From Terriglobia bacterium (GTDB taxonomy: Bacteria; Acidobacteriota; Terriglobia; UBA7540), in assembly GCA_030038235.1 (NCBI GenBank), contig JASHPE010000407.1, forward strand, positions 1 to 64,000: a stretch of DNA of 64,000 nt. Direction: 5' to 3'. The notes beneath the pieces are model-generated. The model was not told the DNA's origin and did not search any database. It worked only from the letters and a program-made list of their open reading frames with translations. Below, in pieces: positions 43,820 to 54,165 of the stretch. The stretch's first letter is position 1; the number at the start of each line of letters is the position of its first letter. A program made the position numbers and the translations under genes.

Positions 43820-44634
43820 ATGTCTCTGCGCCGCGCGCCCGTTCTCACTCCCGCGTCGCTGGCCGCGCGCCGGGCCAACGCCCGCAAGTCCACCGGACCC
43901 CGCAGCGTCGCCGGCAAGGCCCGCGTGGCCCTGAACGCCCTCAAGCACGGGCGCCACGCCCGCGGGCTGCACCCGCGCCTGCTGCGCGCCGGCGGCTGGG
44001 CGGACGCCGCCCTTTACCGCCGCTTGCAATTTGTCCTTCTCGGCGCTTTCGGGCCCTCGGATCTGGCCGGATACCGCGACTGCCAGCGCATGGCCGCCGA
44101 GGCCTGGTGCCAATTTGGCGGATTTCGAAAGCCGAGCGGAACAAAGCTGGAATCTCCTTTCGATTCAAAGGCAAATCCGCTGTGGTACCTGGAGGCTCTG
44201 CGCCGGTTGGAGGGCGTCCGAAGCGGCTCGGGAGGGCTCGGGAGCCGTCCGCGGAGGCGAATCCACCGGCGGGCGGCTGCCGGATGGGAAGCCTTGAGGT
44301 TCGCTGCCCCTGGCAGGGATTTGGCCTGACGTTCTGGGTGCAGCGCCGCCGCTTCTGGACCCCCGACCGCGTGTTGTCGGTGCTGCTGAGCCACCATGGC
44401 CGCCCGGACGGTTTCGTGGCGGAGCGGCCGCTGGGCGATGAGTGGGAGGACGTGGTCCGGTACCGGGTCTTTCCGCTAGTGCGTCCCACGCTGGAGGAAA
44501 GGATCCTGTACGGCCTCGACCGCCGCGGCAACCGTTATCCGGAGCTTCTGCCTGCCTGCCGGGCGCTTGTCCGGGCGCTGCGGCAGCACGGGGTTTGGCC
44601 GCTGCCGTCCCGAGCCGGTCCGAAAGGGCCGTAG
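43820..44634 (+). pseudogene. 'KSTGPRS'-family orphan gene, frameshifted
   Basis: The ATG at 43820 opens 'MSLRRAPVLTPASLAARRANARKSTGPRSVAGKARVALNALKHG', the diagnostic head of an orphan family that recurs in Acidobacteria. The frame of the first half (to about 44216) and that of the second half (44107-44634, 'GFGLTFWVQRRRFW...WEDVVRYRVFPLVRPTLEERILYGLDRRG') overlap and belong to one ancestral protein, so a frameshift splits it. Between them the reading 'KAGISFRFKGK' resembles the short-repeat tail units seen at 54570-54815. The function is unknown; the copy is probably inactive unless recoded. Confidence 0.6.
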
Positions 44635-44690
44635 TGGGTCAATTTGACGTAGGGGCGCAGCCTTGAACCCATTGCACGCGGGACGGTATC

Positions 44691-47600
44691 ATGGCGACAG
44701 ACCTAAGGGGCAGGAGACGGATGAAGGCTCGCGCCGGTGGCAACCCGAAGCGCAAGGCGGATCGGCATCCTGCGCAGCTTGCGAGCGTCATTCTCACCGT
44801 CGCGATTGCTGGTTTTGTCCTGGCTGCTTTTCGTCCGAGCCTGAGCCTGGCGCCCTCATCGGGATTCGGCCAAAGCCTGCCGGCCACGCCGCCCGCTTCC
44901 ACCGACTTCAATCGCGATATCGAACCGATCTTCAAGGCGAGCTGCCTGAAGTGTCATGGCAGCGAGACTGCCCAGGCTGGACTGCGGCTTGATTCCGAGG
45001 CCGGCATCCTGAAAGGCGGCCAGTCCGGAACGGCCATCGCTCCCGGACACAGCGGCGACAGCCTGCTGGTCAAGCGACTGCTCGGCGCGACTAATGCTCC
45101 ACGCATGCCCATGGGCGCGCAGCCGCTCCGCGACTACGAGATCAACCTGATTCGCGCCTGGATCGATCACGGCACTTTCCCCAGTGCCTCGGCGAGGGCA
45201 GGAAAAGCAGATTCTTCGTCGCCTTCGGCTCCTCAGAATGACAGCGGGGCTGGAGTGTCGCCGGGAATGACGGGGCCATCTCCGAACAGTTCACCGGCAT
45301 TCGCAACCGAGATTCGCCCGATCCTCGCGGCGCGCTGCTATCAGTGTCACGGACCGGACATCCAGCAGAACGGGCTCCGCCTCGATTCGCTTCAGGCGAT
45401 TCTTGCCGGCAGTGAGACCGGCAAAGTCGTCGTGCCGGGATCGAGCGAAAAGAGCCGCCTGATGCGGCGACTGCTGGCGCTCGATCGTCCGCAGATGCCC
45501 TATGGCGGCCCGCAGCTCCCCAAAGATCAGCTTGACTTGATCCGCCACTGGATCGACGCTGGCGCGCCGGGCCCGGACTCGTCAGCGCCGCTCGCGCATA
45601 CTGCACCCGTGAAGCACTGGGCCTATGCCGCGCCGGTCCGTCCGCCGCTGCCCGCAGTCAAGGATGATGCCTGGTGCCGCAACCCCATCGACCGATTCGT
45701 ATTGGCGCGGCTCGAGCAAGAAGGCCTTGCGCCCTCGCACGAAGCGGATCGAGAAACGCTGCTGCGCCGCGTCAGCCTGGACCTGATCGGGCTGCCGCCC
45801 ACCATTCCGGAAATCGACTCATTTCTGGCGGACAAGAGTCCGAACGCCTATGAGAAGCAGGTCGATCGGCTGCTGGCGTCGCCTCACTACGGCGAGCGCT
45901 GGGCGCGTCCGTGGCTCGACCTCGCGCGCTATGCGGATACGGACGGCTATGAGAAAGACTTGCGACGCACCGCCTGGGAGTACCGCGACTGGGTGATAAA
46001 CGCCTTGAATCAGGACATGAGCTTCAAGGAATTCACCATCGAGCAGATCGCCGGCGACATGCTGCCGCATCCGACCGACGCACAGCTTATCGCCACCGGC
46101 TTCAATCGCAACACGCTGCTGAATCGCGAAGGCGGCATCGATCCCGAGGAGTATCACTGGTACTCGCTGATCGATCGTGTGAATACCACGGCCTCGGTGT
46201 GGCTCGGAGTCACTCTCGGTTGCGCGCAGTGCCACAATCATAAATTCGATCCCTTCACTCAAAAGGACTACTATCGCTTCCTCGCCTTTTTCGACAACAG
46301 CGACTACAAGATTCTGCATCTCGGGCAGGGCGAAAACGAAGAGGAGGAACCGAAGCTGGAGCTGCCCACGCCCGCACAGGGGGATCAGAGCAAGAAGCTA
46401 CGCGCGCAGATCGCGGATCTCGAAACCAAGCTGAACACCTCCACGCCCGGGCTCGAAGCGGCGCAGACCGAGTGGGAATCAAAGCTCAAGGCTGCTCAGG
46501 CTGATTGGACCGTCCTGCGCCCGAGCCAGTACAACTCAGCAGGCGGCGCCACGCTCAAGCTGCTCCAGGACAGTTCCATTCTGGCATCGGGCAAGAATCC
46601 GCAGGCTGACACCTACCAGTTGACAGCGAATACCGATCGCACGGGAATCACCGGCATCCGCATCGAAGTCCTGCCTGATCCGAGCTTGCCCAAGGGCGGA
46701 CCGGGACGCGACCCGGACGGCAATTTCTTCCTGAGCGCGTTCCAGGTGGAGGCGAAGCCGGCGACCGGAGCGGCAGCGGCGCAGAAGATCACGTTCAAAG
46801 AGGCGATCGCCGACGAGTCACAAAGCGGTTACGAAATCGAGAACGTGCTGAAAGGCAATAAGGACGGTCCGGTCGGCTGGGCCATTGATCCCACATGGTC
46901 ACGCGTTCCCTTGCCGCGCCAGGCGGTGCTGGTTGCGGATAAGCCTTTCGGATTCGACGGCGGCACCGTACTCACCATCCGGCTCAAACACGAGATGAAA
47001 TTCGCCTCGCGCAACCTGGGACGATTTCGCTTGTCGGTGACCGCGAGCGCCGACCCGAAGTTCATCGCGCAGATTCCGGCGCACGTACGACCGATCGTCG
47101 AGATAGCACCGGCTCAACGCACAGAGGACCAGAAGAAAGATCTGGCCGGGGCATATCGCACCATCTCGCCGCTCCTCCAGCCGGACCGCGACCAGATCGC
47201 GAAGCTGAAGAAGCAGCTCGACGATCTCGGCATCGTCACAGCCATGGTGATGCGCGAGAAGCAATCCTACGAGCGTCCGTCCACGTTCATTCACATTCGC
47301 GGCGCCTTCCTGAGCCCCGCCGACAAGGTCTACGCGGACGTGCCCAGCGCCCTCGGACATCTCTCCGAAGATGAATTGCCGAACCGGCTGGGTCTCGCAC
47401 GATGGCTCGTTGACGACGGCAATCCCCTCACCGCGCGCGTCACGGTAAATCGCTTCTGGGAGACGCTTTTCGGACACGGCATTGTGGAAACCAGCGAGGA
47501 CTTCGGCAGCCAGGGCGATCCGCCCACGCATCCCGAGCTGCTTGACTGGCTGGCGACGGAGTTCATGAGCGACGGCTGGGATCAGAAGAAAATCCTGTGG

Positions 47601-48380
47601 CTGATGGTAACGTCGGCCACTTACCGCCAGTCGTCAGACGTGACGCCGCAGCTTGAGGAGCGCGACCCGTACAACAAGCTGCTGGCGCGCGGTCCGCGTT
47701 TCCGCGTGGAAGCGGAGAACGTGCGCGACATCGCCCTCGATGCCAGCGGCCTGCTGAGCCCCAAGGTCGGCGGTCCCAGCGTCTTCCCCTATCAGCCTGA
47801 AGGCGTCTGGGATCTCGTCTATAACGACGACAAGTGGGTGATGAGCACGGGCGAGGACCGCTACCGCCGCGGGCTTTACACTTTCGTGAGGCGCTCCGCG
47901 CCCTACCCGAGCATGGTCACGTTTGACGCGCCCAGCCGCGAGTTCTGCGTGCTGCGCCGGGTACGCACCAATACGCCTTTGCAGGCGCTGACTACGCTCA
48001 ATGATCCGGCATTCTTCGAGGCGGCTCAAGCGCTCGGGCGCAGAATGATGGAGGACGCTCCCGATGACGGGCCGGCTCTCGATTCCGGCCCGGGCCACGG
48101 ACCCCATCAATCTCTCGAAGCCTCCGCCGGCAACGACCCTGCCGCGCGCGCGATCTACGGATTCCGGCGCTGCACCTCGCGCGAACCTGCCTCGCAGGAA
48201 CTCGACCGATTGATGCAGTTCTATAATCTCGAACTCGCTCGCTTCCAGAACGATCCTGCGGCTGCAGCGAAGGTGATCAAAGGATACGAGAAGGTCACGC
48301 TCGATCCGGCGCAGCAGGCTGCCTGGACGATGGTTGCGAATGTGATGCTGAACCTGGATGAGACGATCACGAAAGAATGA
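44691..48380 (+). CDS. PSCyt1/DUF1549/DUF1553 planctomycete-type cytochrome c protein
   Basis: A 1229-residue membrane-anchored or exported protein. A hydrophobic segment (residues about 31-47) is followed by two cytochrome c-like motifs, 'SCLKCHG' (C85-x-x-C-H89) and 'RCYQCHG' (C216-x-x-C-H220). A DUF1549 domain (about 300-530: '[19 protein letters not shown]', '[18 protein letters not shown]', '[13 protein letters not shown]') and a DUF1553 domain (about 890-1190: '[19 protein letters not shown]', '[13 protein letters not shown]') follow. Such proteins are usually paired with a DUF1501 gene, absent here. The linker at 45211-45242 is a dispersed DNA repeat read in frame. The function is unknown. 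Confidence 0.92.
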   Translation: MATDLRGRRRMKARAGGNPKRKADRHPAQLASVILTVAIAGFVLAAFRPSLSLAPSSGFGQSLPATPPASTDFNRDIEPIFKASCLKCHGSETAQAGLRLDSEAGILKGGQSGTAIAPGHSGDSLLVKRLLGATNAPRMPMGAQPLRDYEINLIRAWIDHGTFPSASARAGKADSSSPSAPQNDSGAGVSPGMTGPSPNSSPAFATEIRPILAARCYQCHGPDIQQNGLRLDSLQAILAGSETGKVVVPGSSEKSRLMRRLLALDRPQMPYGGPQLPKDQLDLIRHWIDAGAPGPDSSAPLAHTAPVKHWAYAAPVRPPLPAVKDDAWCRNPIDRFVLARLEQEGLAPSHEADRETLLRRVSLDLIGLPPTIPEIDSFLADKSPNAYEKQVDRLLASPHYGERWARPWLDLARYADTDGYEKDLRRTAWEYRDWVINALNQDMSFKEFTIEQIAGDMLPHPTDAQLIATGFNRNTLLNREGGIDPEEYHWYSLIDRVNTTASVWLGVTLGCAQCHNHKFDPFTQKDYYRFLAFFDNSDYKILHLGQGENEEEEPKLELPTPAQGDQSKKLRAQIADLETKLNTSTPGLEAAQTEWESKLKAAQADWTVLRPSQYNSAGGATLKLLQDSSILASGKNPQADTYQLTANTDRTGITGIRIEVLPDPSLPKGGPGRDPDGNFFLSAFQVEAKPATGAAAAQKITFKEAIADESQSGYEIENVLKGNKDGPVGWAIDPTWSRVPLPRQAVLVADKPFGFDGGTVLTIRLKHEMKFASRNLGRFRLSVTASADPKFIAQIPAHVRPIVEIAPAQRTEDQKKDLAGAYRTISPLLQPDRDQIAKLKKQLDDLGIVTAMVMREKQSYERPSTFIHIRGAFLSPADKVYADVPSALGHLSEDELPNRLGLARWLVDDGNPLTARVTVNRFWETLFGHGIVETSEDFGSQGDPPTHPELLDWLATEFMSDGWDQKKILWLMVTSATYRQSSDVTPQLEERDPYNKLLARGPRFRVEAENVRDIALDASGLLSPKVGGPSVFPYQPEGVWDLVYNDDKWVMSTGEDRYRRGLYTFVRRSAPYPSMVTFDAPSREFCVLRRVRTNTPLQALTTLNDPAFFEAAQALGRRMMEDAPDDGPALDSGPGHGPHQSLEASAGNDPAARAIYGFRRCTSREPASQELDRLMQFYNLELARFQNDPAAAAKVIKGYEKVTLDPAQQAAWTMVANVMLNLDETITKE
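45206..45282. repeat. Dispersed 'CGTCGCC..GGCTCCTC..GAATGAC' repeat inside coding sequence
   Basis: 'ttcgtcgccttcggctcctcagaatgac' at 45214-45242 matches the reverse complement of 'gtcattccgaggagccgcaggcgacgagg' at 54902-54930, with few mismatches. It lies in-frame between the two cytochrome c motifs of the DUF1549 protein and codes for Ser/Pro-rich linker residues. Confidence 0.75.
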
Positions 48381-48383
48381 AGG

Positions 48384-48500
48384 CGTCAGCAATCAGCAGT
48401 CAGCTTTCAGCCATCAGCTCTCAGCATTGCTCTCGCCGCGGAGTGCTGGCCGCTGACGGCTGATAGCTGATAGCTGACGGCTCAAAGCTGATACGAGGAC
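48384..48500. repeat. TCAGCAATCAGC / GCTGATAGCTGA word repeat
   Basis: The left side repeats 'gtcagcaatcagcagtcagc' words and the right side the complementary 'ggctgatagctgatagctga' words, separated by a 35-base loop. It fills the gap between the DUF1549 gene and the isomerase gene. The shuffled words allow several alternative hairpins. Confidence 0.65.
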
Positions 48501-48505
48501 AAACC

Positions 48506-49381
48506 ATGCTAACTCGTCGCCAGTTTCTCGAAAAAGCCGCTCAGGGCGTTTGCGCGGGCGCGGCCATGATCGCTTCGAAGTCGTGGGCCGCGGGCCAACT
48601 GGCCTGGCCGAAGCCGATCGGACTTGAGGTCTACACGGTCCGCGATCAATACGCGAAGGATCCCGCAGGAACGCTGAAGAAGATCGGCGCGATTGGCTAT
48701 CGCGAAGTAGAAATCTCCACCGACATTGCGGCCGATACGCTGAAGGGCTACTTGCGCAACGCGAATCTGACTGCGCCGAGCACTTATCCCGACGCCCCGA
48801 AGGACGTCGACGACTGGAAGGAGACGCTGGACCACGTTCATCCTTACGGATTCCACTACATCGTGGTCGGCGACAATCCCGTGATGGACGCCGACGCGTG
48901 GAAGCGCCGCGCCGGTCTCTTCAACGAGTGCGGAAAGCTCGCCCAGAGCGCCGGATTGCAGTTCTGCTATCACGCGCACTTCCACGAGTTCGCGCCCCTC
49001 GGCTCGACCACCGGCTACGACATCATGGCTGAGAATTGCGATCCCAGCCTGCTGAAGTTTGAGATGGACTGCTTCTGGGCTACCTATGCAGGCCAGGACC
49101 CGGTCAAGTACTTCGAAAAGTACCCCGGACGATTTCCGCTGCTCCACATCAAGGATTTCAAGTCCGGCTTCCCGACCAGCACGTCCAGCTTCCCCTACGA
49201 TAGCGGTCCGAATCCGTTCGCGCCGGCGGGCAAGGGACGCATCGACTGGGCGCGAATCTTCGCCCACGCGCCGCAGGCCGGAGTGCGGCACATCTTCGTC
49301 GAGCAGGACCGCTGCGACGGCGATCCCTTCGAAGCCGCCCAGACGAGCTTCAGCTATTTGAAGAGTCTGCGCCTGGCCTGA
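48506..49381 (+). CDS. Tat-exported TIM-barrel sugar isomerase/epimerase
   Basis: A 291-residue protein of the xylose-isomerase-like TIM-barrel family. The N-terminus 'MLTRRQFLEKAAQGVCAGAAMIASKSWA' is a twin-arginine signal. 'GLEVYTVRDQ', 'CYHAHFHEFAP' (metal-binding His/Glu), 'LKFEMDCFWATYAG' and 'HIFVEQDRCDGDP' (metal Glu) outline the barrel. A sugar or sugar-phosphate isomerisation or 3-dehydro-sugar reaction is likely; the substrate is unknown. It is on the same strand as the DUF1549 gene, with a repeat spacer between. Confidence 0.88.
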   Translation: MLTRRQFLEKAAQGVCAGAAMIASKSWAAGQLAWPKPIGLEVYTVRDQYAKDPAGTLKKIGAIGYREVEISTDIAADTLKGYLRNANLTAPSTYPDAPKDVDDWKETLDHVHPYGFHYIVVGDNPVMDADAWKRRAGLFNECGKLAQSAGLQFCYHAHFHEFAPLGSTTGYDIMAENCDPSLLKFEMDCFWATYAGQDPVKYFEKYPGRFPLLHIKDFKSGFPTSTSSFPYDSGPNPFAPAGKGRIDWARIFAHAPQAGVRHIFVEQDRCDGDPFEAAQTSFSYLKSLRLA

Positions 49382-49431
49382 GGCCCTGCCAGCGGGCTTG
49401 CACTGGCATAGCGCTCCTCATCTTCCGGACT

Positions 49432-52400
49432 TCACTGCCCCGTGGGCAGATTCACGGGCACGTCGGTCGAGGCGCCCCAGACAGTCGTGGTCGTCTTGCC
49501 GTTGCTCGATTGCAGGATGTACCACGTCCCGTTCGAGGGCCGGAACACCGCGATGTCGGTCTTCTCGTCGCCGTCGTAGTCCTTGGCCACCGGAATGTCG
49601 CCGCTCATTCCGAACGGGGTGATGACCGTCTTGCCGTCGCTCGACTGCAGCGTGTACCAGGTCCCGTTCGACGGACGGAACACCGTGTAGTCGGTTTTCG
49701 TGTCGCCGTCATAATCCCCCGGCACGGGGATGTCGCCACTGATGCCCCACACCTGCGACACCGTCTTGCCCGTGCTGCTCAGGATCACCCACCACGTCCC
49801 CGTCGATGGACGCCAGATCGCGTAATCGGTCTTGCCATCGCCATCGTAATCGCCGGGCACCGGAATATCGCCGCTCACGCCCCAGACCTGGCTTATGTGC
49901 TGGTTGGTGCTGCTGAGAATGACGTACCAAGTTCCGTTCGAAGGCCGAAATACGGCGAAGTCGGTCTTGCCGTCGCCGTCGTAGTCGCCGGGAACAGGAA
50001 TGTCGCCGCTTGCGCCCCATTGCTGCTCGCCCGTGTAGCCTGAGCTGCTGTAAGTCACGTACCAAGTCTGATTTGAGGGCCGCCAGACCGCGTAATCGGT
50101 TTTTCCGTCGCCGTCGTAGTCGCCGGGTACGACGATGTCGCCGTTCTCCCCAGCCGCCTGCGAGGTGCTGTCGCCTGTGCTGCTATCGATCACATACCAC
50201 GTCCCATTCGACGGCCGGAACACCGCGATGTCGGCCTTGCGGTCGCCGTCGAAATTCGCAATATGCTTGTCGCGCCAGTACATCGACGGCAGGCGGTTTC
50301 CCAACACATCTGCCAGCACGCCCCAGGCGGTCGTCTTGGTCCCGCCACTCGAGTAGGAGACATACCACGTTGCGTCCGAGGGCCTGAAGACGGCATAATC
50401 GTTCTTCCCGTCGCCGTTGTAGTCACCGACCACAGGAATATCGCCGCTTTCGCCCCAGGCCTGGCTGACGGTCTTTCCCGTGCTGCTCAGGATGATCCAC
50501 CAGGTGCCGGTATCCGGCCGCCAGATGGCGTAGTCTGTCTTCCCGTCATCGTCATAGTCGCCCTCGACAGGAATGTCGCCGGGCAACCCCCAGGGCGTGG
50601 TCACGGTCTTGCCCGTGCTGCTGAGGATCACGTACCAGGTTCCGTTTGAGGGCCGGAAGATCGCGTAATCGGCCTTGCCGTCGCCGTCGTAGTCTCCCGG
50701 AACCGGCACATCGCCGGCCATGCCCCAGGGCTGGGAGATCAGCTGGCCGGTACTGCTCAGCGTCACATACCAGGTCCCGTTCGAGGGGCGCCAGACAGCG
50801 TAGTCCGTTTTACCATCACCATCAAAATCGCCGGCAATTGGAACATCTCCAGGCTCTCCCAAGTACCACCAAGTTTGAGAATAGTTGTTACTGCTTTCCA
50901 AAACCTCAAACGAGCCGGACTGCGGCACCCACATGCCGAAGTCTTCCTTGCCGTCGCCGTCGTAATCGCCGTTTACGACGAGATACCCTGTGTAGCCCTC
51001 GTATTCGCTGAGCGTGCCGCCCGCGCTTAGCATGACCGACCATAGATCGGTGGACGGCTGCCACACGGCCAGATCCGCTTTCCCGTCGCCGTCGAAATCA
51101 ACCGTGCCTCCGGGATTCTGAGCCAGCGAGTAGTAGCCGCTGCCTGACAAGCCCACAGTCTGCGGGCTGGTTGGAGCATTATCCGTCACCGTCAGAGTTC
51201 CCGACGTGGCGCCGATTCCCTTCGGACTGAACTTCACCTCGATCAGACAACTGCCTCCTGCCACTATGCTCGACCCGCAGTTATTCGTTTGGCTGAAGTC
51301 CGCGCTGCTGCTCGCAATGCTCGTAATCGCCAGCGCCGCTGTCCCATAGTTGCTCAGCGTGATGTCTTGCGTCGTGCTTGTCGAGTTGAGCCTCTGATTC
51401 GAAAAACTGAGACTGGTCACAGAGAGCGTAGCGTTCGACCCGGCAACGAGCCCGGTGCCGCTCAGGCCCACCGATTGCGGACTGCTGACGTCGCTATCGC
51501 TGATGGAAACAGTTGCCGCTCTTGGACCCGTCGCGGTCGGCGTGAAGGTCGCCGTGATGCTGCAGCTTGCGCCGGCAGCGACGCTCGACCCGCAGGTGTT
51601 CGTTTGGCTGAAGTCGCCTGGATTGGCTCCGCCAAGGCTGATGCTGTTAATGGTCAGCGCTGTGCTGCCTTTATTGGTAAGGGCTATCGTTGCCGGCATG
51701 CTGGATGTTCCGACCATGTAAGCGCCGAAGTAAACGCCGATGGGCGAGACCTCCACAGCGGTGCCCGTTCCCGCGAGCGAAATCGTCTGCGGGCTCGCGG
51801 GCGCATTATCGGAGATCGACACGGTGCCGGTCTGTACCCCGGCCTGGGTGGGATCAAACTGTACCGTGATCGAGCACGAGCTTTGCGTGTAGAGCATGGA
51901 GCCGCAGTTATTTTGGGCAATAAAGCCGGCGCTGGCCGTGATGCTGTTGATGTTCAAAGTAGCTGTTCCGGTGTTGCTGAGCGTTACGCCCTGCGGAAGG
52001 CTCAATGTCCCGATAAGTTGCATACCAAAAGTCAGGCTGGAGGGAACGATCTGAACAGTTGGCTCCTGTCCAGTGCCAGTAAGGCTGACTGTCTGCGGGC
52101 TGAACTGGCCGCTATCGCTCACGCTCAACGAGGCAGTCAGGTTCCCTGTCTCGATGGGCGCGAAAGTGACATCGATGGTGCAGGTCTTTCCTGCGCCCAG
52201 GCTGGAGCCGCAGTTGTTCGTCTGAGTGAAGTCCGCAGAATTCGGGCCCGCAAAGCCGATGCTGCTGATCGGCAGGGCCGAGGTTCCGTAGTTTCCGAGC
52301 GTAACGGCCTGAGCTGTGCTGCTGGTGCCCACGTTCTGATCGCCGAATGAGAGGCTGCCCGGAGTCAACGCGACGCCGCCCTGAAGCAGTACAGAAACTG

Positions 52401-53820
52401 ATCCCGAGTTGGAGTAATTAATGGTGAAGTCGTCGGCGACAGCCAGGTCAAGCCGTCCGTCGCCGTTGAAATCAGCGGAAACCAGGCCCACGGGTCCTTG
52501 ATCGAGCGGAAAATCCACGTGCGTTTGAAAGGTGCCGTTACCGTTACCCTGGAGCAGGGACAAGTAACCGGGGGAGTTGCCGTAGTTGGAGTCCAGAACG
52601 GCGAGGTCGAGCTTGCCGTCGTCATTGAAATCGCCCACGCTCAAGTAATTGGGCTCGGTATTTGTTGCGTAGTCGGTCTCCGTCTGGAAGGTGCCATTGC
52701 CATTGCCCAGGAGCACAGCCACGATGTTGCTGAATTCCACAGGCACCGCCAGATCGAGTTTGCCGTCACCGTTGAAATCGGCGGTCGCAATGTCATAGTT
52801 GAAAGAGCCGCCGTCGACCGAATAGCTTATGGGGGGTTGAAAACTACCGTCGCCATTCCCAAGCAGTATCTCGACTCCCGGGTATCCCGGAATCGCGAGA
52901 TCCAACGTGCCGTCGCCGTCAAAATCCCCTACGGCCGGTATTCCAAAACTTCCTGCCTGGTTGGCGATCGTGGGGACCTGAAACGTTCCATCGCCGTTCC
53001 CGAGAAAGACAGCAAGGCCGCACGAATAGGGGTAGCTGATACAGTAGTAGCTGACACCGAAATCGAGCTTTCCGTCTCCGTTAAAGTCGGCGGCAAACAT
53101 GGGACTCTCTGAATCGACGCTGAGGTAAGTGCTCCCCGCGATGAAAGTGCCGTCCCCATTGCCGAGAAAAACCTGGATGCTGTTGGGATAGTAGGGGCCA
53201 CTGTTGAAAATGACGTCCAAGTTTCCGTCGCCATTAAAATCGCCCACCGTAATCAGTCCGCTGTTCGAGGTGGCCGTGAGAATGGGTGTGCCAAAAGTCC
53301 CGTCGCCGTTGCCCAGCAGGATGTCAAACCCGGTGCTCACGGGCACGGCCAGATCCGGTATGCCGTCGTTGTTGAAATCTCCGGCAATCGGCTGCTGCGG
53401 TTGGATGTAGCCGGTGAGATCGTTGAAACCAAAGCCTGGCTTGGTCTCGCTGGTCGCGATCGGGAAGTACACCACGTTCGAGTCTTGCGCGCCAGGAGTC
53501 GAGACCGTCACGGAAGCTGTGCCCACAATGGCGATCATCGACGCGGGCACTTGGGCAGTGAGCTGTCCGGTGGAAATCACCAGCGTCACCAGCGGCAGTC
53601 CGTTCCATTCCACCACCGAGCCCGGTGAGAAGCCTGCGCCGTTAACGGTAAGCGTAAATGCCGCCCCGCCCGGTACAGCGCTCGAGGGCACCAACGGTTG
53701 ATCGATGAACGGTGCAGGAGCGAGCTGCGCCGCGGCGCGCGGCGCGCAAGTGCCCAGGAAGAACATCAGTTCACAGAAGATAACCGCGGACTGCGCCCGA
53801 TGGATGTGCTTGGTTGTCAC
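49432..53820 (-). CDS. Giant secreted IPT/VCBS/ASPM-HYDIN/FG-GAP repeat protein
   Basis: A 1462-residue secreted protein beginning with GTG after GGGGGGAT and a signal peptide. Residues about 38-115 are an IPT/TIG domain. Seven VCBS/FG-GAP repeats ('[13 protein letters not shown]...LLGNGDGTF') span about 125-480. Four Ig-like ASPM-SPD-2-HYDIN domains, each ending 'S-P-Q-T-V-x-L-x-G-T-G', span about 480-905. Twelve near-identical FG-GAP-like repeats of about 46 residues ('[25 protein letters not shown]') form the C-terminus. The Asp-x-Asp-x-Asp-Gly loops should bind calcium. Such proteins are adhesins or surface fibres of Acidobacteria; no anchor was seen. Confidence 0.92.
   Translation of the reverse strand: [1462 protein letters not shown]
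49460..51110 (-). repeat. Twelve ~140-base tandem coding repeats
   Basis: The DNA encoding the C-terminal FG-GAP repeats is itself repetitive, with 'gccgtcgtagtc' and 'gttcgagggccgg' recurring about every 138-147 bases. Units share long identical stretches, so recombination and copy-number change are likely, and assembly collapse is possible. Confidence 0.85.
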
Positions 53821-54054
53821 CCATCCCCCCTTTTCTCGTTGTCGGCGATTTCAGCCGGAAATTTGCCCTACCCGCTTGAAGCCGACCAAACTAGCACGCA
53901 ATTCCCCAGAATGCAACCGGCTTTTGACGCGGGTTGGGCCGTCTGACTCAGGGCCTTCTTCTCCGGGCCTGCGCCAGAGGAAATTCCACTCCCCCAAAGC
54001 GTCATACGTTCGTTCTCATCCGGGCGCGGCAGCCCGAGAAGCCTTCCGGCGATC

Positions 54055-54165
54055 TAGCCTACAATCCAGGGCTCAGAAATATCTTGACAAACACGCTGCG
54101 ATGTGCCAGCTTGTTACCGTCCCTTGAGCAATCGAGGAGCGTATCATGGTTCTGCGCCGCTTCGA
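54055..54165 (+). promoter_or_regulatory. Solo promoter module of the KSTGPRS-type orphan
   Basis: TAGCCTACAAT (54055-54065), TTGACA (54084-54089), 17 bases, a TGC-extended CAGCTT, then 'gaggagcgtatcATGgttctgcgccgc' closely parallel 43735-43835. The coding frame after the ATG (54146, 'MVLRRFDRTAG') shows no family head and ends after 30 codons. Only the promoter and first codons of the element seem preserved. Confidence 0.55.

Noticed and set aside
44691-48380. Planctomycete origin suggested by the DUF1549/DUF1553 protein
   Set aside because: This family is also common in Acidobacteria, and ADOP permease, tannase and repeat types in the window point to Acidobacteriota.
49460-51110. Regularly spaced repeats that could suggest a CRISPR array
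   Set aside because: The units are coding, about 140 bases long and translate to FG-GAP repeats; there are no short unique spacers or cas genes.
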